Assembly: GCF_005893125.1 (NCBI RefSeq)
Contig: NZ_VCJS01000028.1
Coordinates: 28,074 to 92,073 of the forward strand
From: Nonomuraea basaltis
Lineage (GTDB): Bacteria; Actinomycetota; Actinomycetes; Streptosporangiales; Streptosporangiaceae
Direction: 5' to 3'
DNA: 64,000 nt
This document shows, one piece after another, positions 47,267-57,066 of this stretch; position 1 is the stretch's first letter; each line of letters begins with the position of its first letter. Position numbers and translations under genes: made by a program. The notes beneath the pieces were generated by a model. The model made no database searches. It saw nothing but the letters and a program-made list of their open reading frames with translations, and was not told where the DNA came from.

Positions 47267-48538
47267 GTGGACCACCCAGTTGTCCCCGGCTCCACCACTG
47301 CCGCCACAGCACCCGAGAAAGACCGGTCCACCGAGCCGCAGTCGGCGCCCCGCGGATTCCTCGCCCGGATCGCCCTCGCCCAGTTCGGCCTCTTCGGAGC
47401 CCTGATCACGCCCGTCATCATCACCATGGCGCTGCGCGTCGCCGAGGTCGATCCGGACAACAAGACCGCGAGCCTCAGCCTGGTGCTCGGCGTGGGCGCA
47501 CTGTTCGCGCTCATCGCGAACCCGCTCTTCGGCAGACTTTCGGACCGCACGACGTCACGGTTCGGCCGCCGCCGCCCCTGGCTGATCTGCGGCGTGGCCG
47601 GTGGGTTCGCCGGACTGTCGATCATCGCCTTCGTGCCGTCGATCCCTGCCATCCTGGTCGGCTGGATCATCACCCAGACCGCCCTCAACGCCTCACTCGC
47701 CACGCTCCAGGCCACCGTTCCCGACCAGGTGCCGCCGGCCCAGCGCGGAAAGGTGTCAGGTGCCCTCGGTGTCGCGATCACGCTGTCGGTGGTCGTCAGC
47801 ATGGTGCTCGCCTCGCAGATCCCCGGCCAGGGGGCCCAGTTCCTGGCACCGGCCGTGCTCGCCGTGGTCTTCGTGACCTATTTCGCGCTGACACTGCGGG
47901 ACAAACCGCTCACGGCCAAGCCCGGCCCGTTCTCCGCCAAGGAATTCGCCCACAGCTTCTGGGCCAGCCCCCGAACGCATCCCGACTTCGGCTGGGCGTG
48001 GCTGTCCAAGTTCCTGGTCATGTTCGGCATGGTCGGACCCAGTGCGTACACGGCCTACTACCTCATGAGCGACTTCGGGGTGTCCGGCGGCAAGATCGCC
48101 CTGCTCGTCATCGTCGGCTCCCTGTGCAACGCGGCCAGTGCCGCCGTCAGCGGCTGGCTCTCCGACCGGGCCGGTACCCGCAAGCCCTTCGTCATCGGCA
48201 GCAGCCTGGTCGTCGTCGCGGGCCTCCTCCTCGTCGCCTTCGCGCCGAGCTTCCCGATCATCCTGCTCTCCCAAGTGGTCATCGGCATCGGCGGCGGCAT
48301 GTTCTACGCCGTCGACATGGCCCTGGTCACGGAGGTGCTGCCCGACCCCGACACCGCCGCCAAGGATCTGGGCGTCATGAACATAGCCAACGCACTGCCG
48401 CAGAGCCTCGGCCCGGCCGTCGCACCGTTTCTGCTCGCCATCGGCGGCGGCGACAACTACACCCTGTTCTTCGCCTTCTGCGCCGCGGTCGCCCTGGTCG
48501 GCGCCCTCTCCGTCACCCGTATCAAGAGTGTGCGCTGA
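47267..48538 (+). CDS. MFS transporter (glycoside/sugar type)
   Basis: The 423-residue protein has about 12 membrane segments and the MFS loop motif in NPLFGRLSDRTTSRFGRRRP (about 90-110), plus SGWLSDRAGTRKP in the second half. Its order of helices fits the GPH-like group that imports glycosides by proton symport. GTG 47267 has GAGGAGG six bases upstream and is preferred to ATG 47252. It is followed after 57 bases by the GH3 gene, giving an import-then-hydrolyse pair. Confidence 0.84.
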   Translation: MDHPVVPGSTTAATAPEKDRSTEPQSAPRGFLARIALAQFGLFGALITPVIITMALRVAEVDPDNKTASLSLVLGVGALFALIANPLFGRLSDRTTSRFGRRRPWLICGVAGGFAGLSIIAFVPSIPAILVGWIITQTALNASLATLQATVPDQVPPAQRGKVSGALGVAITLSVVVSMVLASQIPGQGAQFLAPAVLAVVFVTYFALTLRDKPLTAKPGPFSAKEFAHSFWASPRTHPDFGWAWLSKFLVMFGMVGPSAYTAYYLMSDFGVSGGKIALLVIVGSLCNAASAAVSGWLSDRAGTRKPFVIGSSLVVVAGLLLVAFAPSFPIILLSQVVIGIGGGMFYAVDMALVTEVLPDPDTAAKDLGVMNIANALPQSLGPAVAPFLLAIGGGDNYTLFFAFCAAVALVGALSVTRIKSVR

Positions 48539-48595
48539 CCATCTCCTCATAGCCCACCGCGCCACCCGCCCGTCCTTACAAGGGAGTTGAACCAC

Positions 48596-51022
48596 ATGCC
48601 CGACATCGAGCAGGCCGTCGAGGCGGCACTCGCCCGGCTCGATCTGGATACCAAGACCCGACTGCTGTCCGGTCGGGACATGTGGTCGCTGCCCGCGCTG
48701 CCCGAGATCGGGCTGAAGTCTCTGGTGATGTCGGACGGGCCGATCGGCGTACGGGGAGTGCACTGGACCGCCGACGACCCGTCCGTCGCGCTGCCGTCCC
48801 CGACCGCGCTCGCCGCTGCCTGGGACCCCGAACTCGCCCGCCGAGCAGGGGTGCTGCTCGCCCAGGAGGCCCACCGCAAAGGCGTCCACGTCCTGCTCGC
48901 CCCCACCGTCAACCTGCACCGCTCCCCGCTCGGCGGCCGCCACTTCGAGGCCTACAGCGAGGACCCGTACCTCACCGGCCGGATCGGCACCGGCTATGTC
49001 GCGGGCGTGCAGTCCGGCGGCGTCGGCACCACCGTCAAGCACTTCGTCGCCAACGACGCCGAGACCGACCGCTTCACCGTGGACAACCTGGTCTCCGAAC
49101 GCGCCCTGCGCGAGCTGTACCTGGCCCCCTTCGAGGCCATCGTCGCGGACGCCCGCCCGTGGGGCATCATGACCGCCTACAACATGGTCAACGGCACGAC
49201 GATGACCGAGCATCGCCACCTGGTGAACGACATCCTGCGCGGCGAGTGGGGCTTCGACGGCTTCAACGTCTCCGACTGGATGGCCGCCCGCTCCACCACC
49301 GGCGCCATCGAGGGCGGCCTCGACCTCGCCATGCCCGGCCCGGTCACGGTGTACGGCGAGGCCCTCGCCGCCGCCGTACGCGACGGCCGGGTCGAGGAGG
49401 CCACGGTCGACGAGGCGGTACGGAGGGTCCTCCGCCTCGCCGCCCGGGTCGGCATCCTGGAGGGCGCCGAGCAGGCCGTCACCGAACTGCCCGAGACCGT
49501 GGACGGCGAGGCCCTCGCCCGCGAGATCGCCCACCGCTCCTTCGTCCTCCTGCGGAACGAGGTGCGCGACGGCGAACGTGCCCTGCCACTGAAGCCCGGC
49601 CGCACGGTGGCGTTGATCGGCGCCGCCGCCCGCGACGCCCGCATCCTCGGCGGCGGCTCCACCACCGTCTTCCCGGCCCGCACCGTCTCCCCGCTCGACG
49701 GCCTCACCGCCGCCCTCCCGGCGGGCACCCTGACCTACGCCGTCGGCGCCGACCCGAATACGGAACTGACCGTCGCCGACAAGGGGTTCGAACTGCGCGC
49801 GGTCTGCCAGGACGCCGCCGGCAAGGTGATCGGCACGGGCTCCGTGCCCAACGGCCAGATCCAGTGGATGGGGTCGGACCTCCCGGACGGCGTCACCCAC
49901 GAGGCCCTGCACACCGTGGAGTTGACCGGCACCTTCACCCCGCGCGAGACCGGCACGCACAGCTTCGGCATCAAGGGCATGGGCGCCTTCACCCTCACCG
50001 TCGACGGCACGACGTACTTCGACGACCTCCAGCGCCTCGCCAAGGACGACCCCTTCGAAGCCTACTTCGGCGCCCCCGTGCACCGCGCCCAGGCCGACCT
50101 CACCGCGGGCGAGCCGGTCGACGTCTCCCTCACCTACGGCGTCGCCTTCCCCGAGGGCATCCCGATGAAGGTCGTCGGCTTCGCCCTCGCCCACCGGGCG
50201 CCGCAGCGCGACCCCGACGAGCTGATCGCCGAGGCGGTCGAGGCCGCGCGCGCCGCCGACACGGCCGTCGTGGTGGTCGCCACCACCGACCGCGTCGAGT
50301 CCGAGGGCTTCGACCGCACCGACCTCACCCTCCCCGGCCGTCAGGACGACCTGGTCCGCGCCGTCGCCGCCGCCAACCCGAACACCGTCGTGGTGGTCAA
50401 CTCCGGCTCGCCGGTGGAACTGCCGTGGCGTGACGAGGTCGCGGCCGTACTGGTGAGCTGGTTTCCCGGCCAGGAGGGCGGCACGGCCCTGGCGGACGTC
50501 CTGACCGGCGCGCACGAACCGGGCGGCCGTCTGCCCACCACCTGGGGCTCCCTGTCCGACGCCCCGGTCACCCAGGTCGTCCCGTCGAACGGCGAACTCG
50601 CGTACATCGAGGACGTCTTCATCGGCTACCGCGCCTGGGAGAAGGAGGGCCGCACCCCGTCGTACCCCTTCGGGCACGGCCTCGGCTACACCACCTGGAC
50701 GTACGACTCCCTAGAAGTGATCGGCATTACGGCCACCGTCCGCGTCCGCAACACCGGCGACCGCCCGGGCCGCGAGACGGTACAGCTCTACCTGGCGCCG
50801 GTCGCCGACACGGTCGACCGCCCGGCCCGCTGGCTGGCCGGATTCGCCACGGTCGAGGCCACACCCGGGGAGACGGCCGAGGCAGTCGTCGAACTACCCC
50901 ACCGCGCATTCGAGATCTGGGACGAGCGGGTGCCCGGCTGGTCGCAGGTCAAGGGCTCGTACGAACTCCAGGCGTCCCGCTCCCTCACCGACACCCGGCT
51001 GACCACACGACTGGAGGTATGA
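48596..51022 (+). CDS. GH3 beta-glycosidase with PA14 insert, cytoplasmic
   Basis: The 808-residue protein has the GH3 layout. A TIM-barrel begins LSGRDMWSLPALPEIG, with TVKHFVANDAETDR and the nucleophile Asp in GFDGFNVSDWMA (about 225). The alpha/beta sandwich carries a PA14-like insert, about 385-535 (VELTGTFTPRETGTHSFGIK, FTLTVDGTTYFDD), then GRQDDLVRAVAAANPNTVVV and a fibronectin-III-like C-terminus (VRVRNTGDRPGRETVQLYL). No signal peptide, so it acts on substrates imported by the adjacent MFS protein. Relatives cleave beta-glucosides, xylosides or glycosylated natural products; the specificity here is unknown. Codons lean to C/G-ending forms even more than in neighbours. Confidence 0.88.
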   Translation: MPDIEQAVEAALARLDLDTKTRLLSGRDMWSLPALPEIGLKSLVMSDGPIGVRGVHWTADDPSVALPSPTALAAAWDPELARRAGVLLAQEAHRKGVHVLLAPTVNLHRSPLGGRHFEAYSEDPYLTGRIGTGYVAGVQSGGVGTTVKHFVANDAETDRFTVDNLVSERALRELYLAPFEAIVADARPWGIMTAYNMVNGTTMTEHRHLVNDILRGEWGFDGFNVSDWMAARSTTGAIEGGLDLAMPGPVTVYGEALAAAVRDGRVEEATVDEAVRRVLRLAARVGILEGAEQAVTELPETVDGEALAREIAHRSFVLLRNEVRDGERALPLKPGRTVALIGAAARDARILGGGSTTVFPARTVSPLDGLTAALPAGTLTYAVGADPNTELTVADKGFELRAVCQDAAGKVIGTGSVPNGQIQWMGSDLPDGVTHEALHTVELTGTFTPRETGTHSFGIKGMGAFTLTVDGTTYFDDLQRLAKDDPFEAYFGAPVHRAQADLTAGEPVDVSLTYGVAFPEGIPMKVVGFALAHRAPQRDPDELIAEAVEAARAADTAVVVVATTDRVESEGFDRTDLTLPGRQDDLVRAVAAANPNTVVVVNSGSPVELPWRDEVAAVLVSWFPGQEGGTALADVLTGAHEPGGRLPTTWGSLSDAPVTQVVPSNGELAYIEDVFIGYRAWEKEGRTPSYPFGHGLGYTTWTYDSLEVIGITATVRVRNTGDRPGRETVQLYLAPVADTVDRPARWLAGFATVEATPGETAEAVVELPHRAFEIWDERVPGWSQVKGSYELQASRSLTDTRLTTRLEV

Positions 51023-51371
51023 TCTGGCGCTCCGACCATCGCCCAGTTCGGCCACCTTGGAGCGCAAAGGCCCGTGGATGCTGGCCTACCTGGTCGCCCG
51101 GCGGGTCGCACCCGACAACGGTCACGGCGTCGGAGCGGGGCCATCTCGAAGCGCGCTTTGTTCGCGGCTCTTTAACCGCGCAGGAAAGAAACTTAATTAA
51201 GATCAATTACGATGCCGGCCACGCCGGCAGAGCAGGCGTAGGCTGGCAGCATGTTGCCGATGAGCGGCTGAGTCCAGCACCGGGCTCAAGGCGATCACCC
51301 CGCCTCGACTCCAAGTCAGCAACTTACCTCGTAATCTGTCGCAAATTACTCTGTTGCCAACGGGTAACTTC

Positions 51372-51386
51372 TGTGAAACTTTCACA
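51372..51386. promoter_or_regulatory. Palindrome TGTGAAA-C-TTTCACA
   Basis: A perfect 15-bp dyad with the GAAACTTTC core seen in the boxes upstream of the xylanase. It links the GH43/GH62 block to the same presumed xylan-responsive regulator. Confidence 0.65.
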
Positions 51387-51563
51387 TGCAAGAGCAGTGC
51401 GGCGCGATCTCCTCGGAGGCAAAACTCCAGGCGGGAAGGCGTTCGGATGGCAACGCCCAGGCCGGCGAGGGGCTCTCCTCATTGACGCCGGGCCTGACCG
51501 TCGGATGTACTCCGCGACAACGCGCTCCACGGAGTAGGCCACACAGCTCTCTTCAGGATCGGA

Positions 51564-51577
51564 TGTTAGCGCTAACA
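51564..51577. promoter_or_regulatory. LacI-type operator TGTTAGCGCTAACA (distal)
   Basis: Perfect 14-bp palindrome, identical to 51685-51698 and 42792-42805. Centre-to-centre distance to the next copy is 121 bp, compatible with looping by a LacI-type tetramer or with two promoters. Confidence 0.75.
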
Positions 51578-51684
51578 GGTTGTCCTCTGCGATTCGGTAA
51601 CGGAGGCCTGGATGCCCCCTCTCATTTCCCGCGACAGCACACGACCCGTGACGGCCACGGTTCCGCATGACCTCATCATCGACT

Positions 51685-51698
51685 TGTTAGCGCTAACA
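51685..51698. promoter_or_regulatory. LacI-type operator TGTTAGCGCTAACA (proximal)
   Basis: Perfect 14-bp palindrome 92 bases upstream of the ATG at 51791, which opens the GH127-like/GH43/GH62 gene row. The LacI-type gene at 56002, at the end of that row, is one candidate regulator. Confidence 0.75.
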
Positions 51699-51790
51699 CG
51701 TCGCCCGAGAGCGGCCTCTTCGAGGGCCTGACCCGGTGAACAGGTGGCCGGCGGACACCGGTCACCGCCCCCATCTCCAAGGAGCTCCGC

Positions 51791-52141
51791 ATGTCCTTGA
51801 GCCGTCGTCAGCTCTTCCAAGCCACAGGCGCGACCACCGCGCTCACGGTCGTCGGCCAGATAGCGGGCACACCCCCCGCTCTGGCCGCACTCCCCTGGGC
51901 CAGATCCGACATCGGCGTCTCGGCCTACGAGTTCGACCTCGGCCAGGTCCGGCCGACCTCCGGTCGTTGGCTGGACAACCAGAACCACCGCTGGCGGCCG
52001 CACTACGGGTCGGGCGCCGCCTTCCGCATCCAGTGCGCCAACGGCGGCCGGGTCCTCGGCCTCGCCGGCACCTCGCAGGGCGCGCAGGTCGTGCTCGCCG
52101 ACGACAACGGCGCCAACAACAACCTGTGGAGGTTCCTGTGA
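51791..52141 (+). pseudogene. GH127-like (beta-L-arabinofuranosidase) gene with internal deletion
   Basis: The 116-codon frame has an intact Tat signal (SLSRRQLFQATGATTALTVV, cut near ALA), then LPWARSDIGVSAYEFDLGQV and RPTSGRWLDNQN, which I recognise as the start of large secreted proteins of the GH127/DUF1680 type. It then jumps to a lectin-like C-terminus, [28 protein letters not shown]. Such proteins are normally 600-800 residues, so the whole catalytic barrel is missing, with the frame kept. The stop overlaps the GTG of the GH43 gene and provides its ribosome site (GGAGG), so translation of this relic may still drive the GH43 gene. It could be exported as a small lectin-like protein. Confidence 0.7.
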
Positions 52142-54159
52142 GGCGCGTGCTCGCGGTTGTCTCGTCTCTGCTTCTCGTGGGCGTGTTCCTCACACCCCAG
52201 GCGTCGGCCGCGACGGTCGACACCAACGCGTGGTACGTGCTGGTCAACCGCAACAGCGGCAAAGCCCTGGACGTCTACAACTCATCCACCGCCGACGGCG
52301 GCCGGATCACCCAGTGGGCCCGTAACAACGGCAACCAGCAGCAGTGGCAGTTCGTCGACTCCGGCGGCGGCTACTACCGCATCAAGTCCCGCCACTCCGG
52401 CAAGGTCCTGGACGTCTACAACTTCTCCACCGCCAACGGCGGCGCGATCGTGCAATGGGCCGACGGCAACGGCACCAACCAGCAATGGCGCCTGGCCGAC
52501 TCCGCCGGCGGCTACGTGAGATTCATCAGCCGCCACAGCAACAAAGCGCTGGAGGTCCAGAACGCCTCCACCGCCGACGGCGCCAACATCGTCCAGTACG
52601 ACGACTGGGGCGGCAACAACCAGCAGTGGCAACTCGTCCAGGTCGGCGGCAACCCGGATCCGGGCGGCACCTACACCAACCCGGTCGTCTGGCAGGACTT
52701 CGCCGACGGCGACATCATCCGGGTCGGCGACGCCTACTACTACTCGGCCTCGACGATGCACTACTCGCCGGGCGCGCCGATCCTACGCTCCTACAACCTG
52801 GTCGACTGGGAGTACGCCGGCCATTCGGTCCCGAGGCTCGACTTCAACTCGGGCGCCTACGACCTCAACGGCGGCCGGGCGTACGTGAAGGGCATCTGGG
52901 CCTCGACCCTGAACTACCGGCCCAGCGACAGCACCTACTACTGGATCGGCTGCGTCGAGTTCAACCGCACATACGTCTACACCGCCTCCGCCGTCGACGG
53001 CACCTGGACCAAGCGCTCGCAGATCAACAACTGCTACTACGACGCCGGCCTGCTGATCGACACCAACGACACCATGTACGTCGCCTACGGCAACGGCACC
53101 ATCAGCGTCGCCCAGCTCTCGCCCGACGGGCTCAGCCAGGTCCGCGCCCAGCAGGTGTTCCAAACCCCTTCGAGCGTCGGCACGCTGGAGGGCGCCCGCT
53201 TCTACAAGCGGGGCAACTACTACTACATCTGGCTGACCCGCCCGGCCAACGGCCAGTACGTGCTCCGGTCCACCTCCCCGTGGGGCCCGTATGAGATGCG
53301 CCAGGTCCTGCTGGACATGCCCGGCCCGATCTCCGGCGGCGGCGTCCCGCATCAGGGCGGGCTCGTGCAGACCCAGGCCGGCGACTGGTACTACATGTCG
53401 TTCGTCGACGCATACCCCGGAGGCCGGGTCCCGGCACTCGCTCCGATCAGCTGGACCAACGACTGGCCGACCGTCCAGACGGTCAACGGCGGCTGGGGCG
53501 TGAACTACCCGCGGCCGAACATCCAGACCAACCGCACGGTGGCCTCGATGATTGGCCCGGACACCTTCACCTCGGGCAGTCTCGGCCACCGGTGGGAGTG
53601 GAACCACAACCCCGACATCAGCCGCTTTTCCACCGGCAACGGCCTGCTCCTGCAGACCGCCACGGTCACAGGCGACCTCTACAACGCCCGCAACACCCTG
53701 ACCCACCGCATCCAGGGCCCGTCGTCGACCGCGACGATCGAGCTCGACTACTCCCAGATGGCCAACGGCGACCGCGCCGGGCTGGCCATGCTGCGCGACC
53801 AGTCCGCCTGGATCGGCGTCAAACGCGACAACGGCGCCAACCGGGTCGTGATGACCAACGGCCTGACCATGAACAGCTCGTGGCAGACCACCGGCACCGG
53901 CACCGAGGCGGCGAGCGCGAACATCTCGGGCGGCCGGCTCTGGTTGCGGGCCAACGCCGACATCCGGCCGGGATCCGGCAGGCAGGCCCGCTTCTCCTAC
54001 AGCACCGATGGGACGAACTTCATCAGCCTCGGCCCGGCCTTCACGTTGAACAACGCCTGGCAGTTCTTCATGGGCTACCGCTTCGGGATCTTCAACTACG
54101 CCACCCAGTCCCTCGGCGGCGCGGTGACCGTGCGCCGCTTCGACCTCACCACCCCCTGA
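52138..54159 (+). CDS. Secreted GH43 arabinofuranosidase/xylosidase with N-terminal lectin
   Basis: The 673-residue protein has a signal peptide to about 24 (TPQASA). A ricin B-type module spans about 26-170, with three NQQW repeats. The GH43 five-blade domain begins [20 protein letters not shown] (base Asp), [20 protein letters not shown], contains DAGLLID, and has the acid Glu in [14 protein letters not shown]-terminal concanavalin-like domain follows from about 480 ([37 protein letters not shown]). It should release arabinose or xylose from arabinoxylan. The start GTG 52138 follows GGAGG and overlaps the relic's stop (GTGA). Its lectin DNA is nearly duplicated in the next gene. Confidence 0.87.
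   Translation: MRRVLAVVSSLLLVGVFLTPQASAATVDTNAWYVLVNRNSGKALDVYNSSTADGGRITQWARNNGNQQQWQFVDSGGGYYRIKSRHSGKVLDVYNFSTANGGAIVQWADGNGTNQQWRLADSAGGYVRFISRHSNKALEVQNASTADGANIVQYDDWGGNNQQWQLVQVGGNPDPGGTYTNPVVWQDFADGDIIRVGDAYYYSASTMHYSPGAPILRSYNLVDWEYAGHSVPRLDFNSGAYDLNGGRAYVKGIWASTLNYRPSDSTYYWIGCVEFNRTYVYTASAVDGTWTKRSQINNCYYDAGLLIDTNDTMYVAYGNGTISVAQLSPDGLSQVRAQQVFQTPSSVGTLEGARFYKRGNYYYIWLTRPANGQYVLRSTSPWGPYEMRQVLLDMPGPISGGGVPHQGGLVQTQAGDWYYMSFVDAYPGGRVPALAPISWTNDWPTVQTVNGGWGVNYPRPNIQTNRTVASMIGPDTFTSGSLGHRWEWNHNPDISRFSTGNGLLLQTATVTGDLYNARNTLTHRIQGPSSTATIELDYSQMANGDRAGLAMLRDQSAWIGVKRDNGANRVVMTNGLTMNSSWQTTGTGTEAASANISGGRLWLRANADIRPGSGRQARFSYSTDGTNFISLGPAFTLNNAWQFFMGYRFGIFNYATQSLGGAVTVRRFDLTTP
52213..52638 (+). 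repeat. Lectin-module direct repeat, copy A
   Basis: These 426 bases encode the ricin B module of the GH43 enzyme and match copy B at 54326-54751 over the same length with few substitutions, many of them silent. Long identical runs, such as GTCGACTCCGGCGGCGGCTA, occur in both. Confidence 0.85.
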
Positions 54160-54177
54160 CGCAACACGTCGACACAG

Positions 54178-54219
54178 GAAGGCACCAACCAGCTATGGCA
54201 ACTCGTGCAAGTCGGATAA
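54178..54219 (+). pseudogene. Lectin C-terminal relic (13 codons)
   Basis: In the gap before the GH62 gene a short frame reads [13 protein letters not shown] and stops. This is the closing strand of a ricin B module (the GH43 enzyme has [11 protein letters not shown] at the same place). It marks the end of a third lectin-bearing gene that has otherwise vanished between the two survivors. Confidence 0.6.
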
Positions 54220-54232
54220 ATCGGAGCGCATC

Positions 54233-55684
54233 ATGAAATTCAGATCCCTATCCGTTCTCGCGACGGTGGCCACCTTACTGGCGAGCCTGTTCGTCGCCCT
54301 TCAGGTTCAGGTGGCCAACGCGGCCACCGTCGACACCAACGCCTGGTATGTCCTGGTCAACCGCAACAGCGGCAAGGCCCTGGACGTCTACAACCTGGCG
54401 ACCAACGACGGCGCCCGCATCACCCAGTGGACCAGGAACGATCAGAACCAGCAGCAGTGGCAGTTCGTCGACTCCGGCGGCGGCTACTACCGCATCAAGT
54501 CCCGCCACTCCGGCAAGGTGCTCGACGTCTACAACTTCTCCACCGCCAACGGCGGCGCGATCGTGCAATGGGCCGACGGCAACGGCAGCAACCAGCAGTG
54601 GCGGCTGGCCGACAGCTCAGACGGCCATGTGAGGTTCATCTCGCGCCACAGCAACAAGGCCCTGGAAGTCCAGGGCGCCTCCACCGCCGACAACGCGAAC
54701 ATCGTCCAGTACGACGACTGGGGCGGCAACAACCAGCAGTGGCAACTCGTCCGGGTCGACGGCGGCAACCCCGGTGAATGCGATCTTCCGTCGACGTACC
54801 GCTGGACCTCGACGGGCCCGCTGGCGCAGCCGAAGTCGGGATGGGTCTCGCTCAAGGACTTCACCGTCGCCCCCTACAACGGGAGGCATCTCGTCTACGC
54901 CACGACGCACGACACGGGGACGAGGTGGGGTTCGATGAACTTCAGCCTCTTCAGCAACTGGTCCGACATGGCCTCGGCCAGCCAGAACACGATGTCGTCC
55001 TCCACCGTCGCGCCCACGCTTCTCTACTTCGCCCCGAAGAACATCTGGGTGCTCGCCTACCAGTGGGGCGGGACCGCCTTCTCCTACAGGACCTCCAGCG
55101 ACCCCACCAATCCGAATGGCTGGTCAGCGCAGCAGGTGCTCTTCTCGGGAAGCATCTCAGGCTCCGGAACAGGGCCCATCGACCAGACGCTCATCGGTGA
55201 CGGCACGAACATGTACCTGTTCTTCGCCGGGGACAACGGCAAGATCTACCGGGCGAGCATGCCCATCGGGAACTTCCCGGGCAGTTTCGGCAGCACATCG
55301 ACGGTGATCATGAGCGACACGACGAACAACCTGTTCGAAGCCGTTCAGGTCTACAAGCTCCAGGGCCAGAACCGATACCTCATGATCGTCGAGGCGATCG
55401 GCTCGCAGGGCCGCTACTTCCGCTCGTTCACCGCCACCAGCCTGAACGGTTCGTGGACACCCCAGGCCGCCACCGAGGGCAACCCCTTCGCCGGCAAGGC
55501 CAACAGCGGCGCCACCTGGACCAACGACATCAGCCACGGCGAGCTGGTCCGCACCAGCGCCGATCAGACCATGACCGTTGATCCCTGCAACCTGCAGTTG
55601 CTCTACCAGGGACGCAACCCCAACTCCGGCGGCGACTACGGCCTCCTGCCCTACCGGCCGGGCCTGCTGACGCTGCAGCGCTGA
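54233..55684 (+). CDS. Secreted GH62 alpha-L-arabinofuranosidase with N-terminal lectin
   Basis: The 483-residue protein has a signal peptide to about 30 (VQVANA), a ricin B module (31-175) and a GH62 domain from about 182: [92 protein letters not shown]. These hold the conserved Asp base, pKa-modulating Asp and Glu acid of the family. It removes arabinose side groups from arabinoxylan, opening the chain for the GH10 enzyme. ATG 54233 has GGAG seven bases upstream. A strong hairpin follows the stop. Confidence 0.9.
   Translation: MKFRSLSVLATVATLLASLFVALQVQVANAATVDTNAWYVLVNRNSGKALDVYNLATNDGARITQWTRNDQNQQQWQFVDSGGGYYRIKSRHSGKVLDVYNFSTANGGAIVQWADGNGSNQQWRLADSSDGHVRFISRHSNKALEVQGASTADNANIVQYDDWGGNNQQWQLVRVDGGNPGECDLPSTYRWTSTGPLAQPKSGWVSLKDFTVAPYNGRHLVYATTHDTGTRWGSMNFSLFSNWSDMASASQNTMSSSTVAPTLLYFAPKNIWVLAYQWGGTAFSYRTSSDPTNPNGWSAQQVLFSGSISGSGTGPIDQTLIGDGTNMYLFFAGDNGKIYRASMPIGNFPGSFGSTSTVIMSDTTNNLFEAVQVYKLQGQNRYLMIVEAIGSQGRYFRSFTATSLNGSWTPQAATEGNPFAGKANSGATWTNDISHGELVRTSADQTMTVDPCNLQLLYQGRNPNSGGDYGLLPYRPGLLTLQR
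54326..54751 (+). repeat. Lectin-module direct repeat, copy B
   Basis: Ricin B module of the GH62 enzyme; near-identical in length and sequence to 52213-52638. The high identity suggests recent duplication or gene conversion and gives a substrate for recombination that would delete the GH43 domain. Confidence 0.85.
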
Positions 55685-55694
55685 TGGCGTGACA

Positions 55695-55726
55695 CGGGTC
55701 CGGCTCGGAGCCGGCGTGGCGGACCC
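55695..55726 (+). terminator. GH62 gene terminator
   Basis: A nested dyad: inner CCGGCTC-G-GAGCCGG (55700-55714) and outer CGGGTCCG/CGGACCCG. It starts 11 bases after the GH62 stop. The two pairings are alternatives, since they share bases. Confidence 0.65.
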
Positions 55727-55842
55727 GGTGCAAGGCCGAGCCCGCGCGCGTGGCATCAGTCCCCTGCTGATCACCGTGTGAACCGGGTCCTGGGCACGAC
55801 GTCTGGGAGCGTCCGCCGTACCCAGGACCCACGAACGTCCGC

Positions 55843-55926
55843 ATGGTCACGCGCATCGTCATCGGCGGCACCCTGCTGATCGTCTTCATCCTCCCGCAGC
55901 GCCTCATGTCCAAAAGCGGGACATGA
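55843..55926 (+). pseudogene. Sugar ABC permease C-terminal relic (YjfF-like)
   Basis: A short frame reads VTRIVIGGTLLIVFILPQRL, MSKSGT and stops. It resembles the last membrane helix of YjfF-type permeases (Escherichia coli YjfF ends with a TKIAIG...FIALQR segment) of the CUT2 galactofuranose/arabinose importer. Nothing else of such a gene is present upstream. It stands between the GH62 terminator and a LacI-type gene. Confidence 0.45.
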
Positions 55927-56001
55927 CCAGGGGGGCGCTGAAGCCTCGATCTGGCAAGACGGCACCGCTCGCCCCCCGCACTCCGTGACTAGACTGCCGC
56001 C

Positions 56002-57024
56002 ATGACCACGGAGTCGTCCCCTCTCACCATCGCTCAGCTCGCCGAGCTGGCCGGAGTTTCCACCGCGACGGTCTCCAAGGTCGTGAACGGCCGTTCCGAA
56101 GTCTCGTCCGAAACCCGCGCCGCCGTGGAGGAGCTCATCCGCCGGCACGGCTACCGCCGCCAGCGCCGCCGCTCCACACCGACGGCCCTGGTGGAGCTGG
56201 TCTTCCACGCGCTGGAGGGCGACTATCCCGTCGAGATCACCAAAGGCGTGGCGGAGGTCGCCCGTGAGCACGATCTCATGGTGGGGATATCGGACCTGCG
56301 CCGTGACCACACCGCCGGGGACGTCTGGCTGGAGGATGTGCTGCGGCGCCGCCCGAGCGGCGTGATCGCGGTGTTCTCGGGCCTGACCGAGACCCAGCAC
56401 GAACAGCTCGCCCGCCGCGAGATCCCGCTGGTCCTGCTGGACCCGGCCGACGTTCCCGCGAGAAACATCCCGTCGGTCGGCGCCGGCAACTGGAACGGCG
56501 GGCTCACGGCCACCCGCCACCTCCTGGAGCTCGGGCATCGCCGCATCGCCATCATCACCGGGCCCGACTCCGCGCTGTCCAGCCGGGCCCGCCTCGACGG
56601 CTACCGCACCGCCCTCGACATGGCCGGCGTGTCCGTCGACCCGGAGCTGATCGGCCGGGGAGACTTCTTCATCGAGGGCGGCCTGGCCGAGGCGCACCGC
56701 ATGCTGCGCCTGCCCGACCGGCCGACCGCGATCTTCGCCACGAACGACGGCCAGGCCATCGGCGTCTACCACGCGGCCCACCAGCTCGGCCTGCGCATCC
56801 CGGACGATCTCAGCGTGATCGGCTTCGACGACATGCCGTCGGTGCGGTGGGCCATTCCACCGCTGACCACCATCCGCCAGCCCCTCACCGAGATGGCCGC
56901 CGCGGCCACCTCGATGCTGCTGACGCTGGCCCATGGCGAGCAACTGCCACAGAGCCGCGTCGAGCTGGCCACCGAACTCGTCGTACGCGAGAGCACCGGG
57001 CCTCCCACACTTCCGACCGCCTGA
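56002..57024 (+). CDS. LacI-family regulator (arabinose-side, copy 3)
   Basis: The 340-residue protein has LTIAQLAELAGVSTATVSKV, VNGRSEVSSETRAAV (DNA-binding, about 8-45) and a ligand domain with LLELGHRRIAIITGPDSALS, GRGDFFIEGGLAEAHRML, RPTAIFATNDGQAIGVYHAA and DLSVIGFDDMPSVRWAIPPL. ATG 56002. It follows the GH43/GH62 row and is flanked by relics of a CUT2-type importer (permease end upstream, binding-protein start downstream). It was probably a local arabinose-responsive repressor and may bind the TGTTAGCGCTAACA sites upstream of the row. Confidence 0.87.
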   Translation: MTTESSPLTIAQLAELAGVSTATVSKVVNGRSEVSSETRAAVEELIRRHGYRRQRRRSTPTALVELVFHALEGDYPVEITKGVAEVAREHDLMVGISDLRRDHTAGDVWLEDVLRRRPSGVIAVFSGLTETQHEQLARREIPLVLLDPADVPARNIPSVGAGNWNGGLTATRHLLELGHRRIAIITGPDSALSSRARLDGYRTALDMAGVSVDPELIGRGDFFIEGGLAEAHRMLRLPDRPTAIFATNDGQAIGVYHAAHQLGLRIPDDLSVIGFDDMPSVRWAIPPLTTIRQPLTEMAAAATSMLLTLAHGEQLPQSRVELATELVVRESTGPPTLPTA

Positions 57025-57066
57025 GCCGAAGGGCGTTCTCGAAGAGGCAGCGGGACACGTTCACGG

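Larger units (their letters stand above)
51023..51790. other. Regulatory and relic-bearing intergenic region
   Basis: This 768-base stretch contains no complete gene. It holds one GAAACTTTC palindrome and two TGTTAGCGCTAACA operators, and an A/T-rich patch near 51190-51210 (AACTTAATTAAGATC). The first 170 bases can be read as a fragment (RKGPWMLAYLVARR) that loosely recalls the end of a sugar kinase, but I cannot support that. Confidence 0.5.

Noticed and set aside
47756..50677. 973-residue open frame on the minus strand opposite the MFS and GH3 genes
   Set aside because: It mirrors real codons of the plus-strand genes, shows low-complexity Gly/Asp/Val composition and has no family motif.
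51023..51190. Possible sugar-kinase tail (RKGPWMLAYLVARR) after the GH3 gene
   Set aside because: The resemblance is a few residues only and the rest does not fit; not enough for a relic call.
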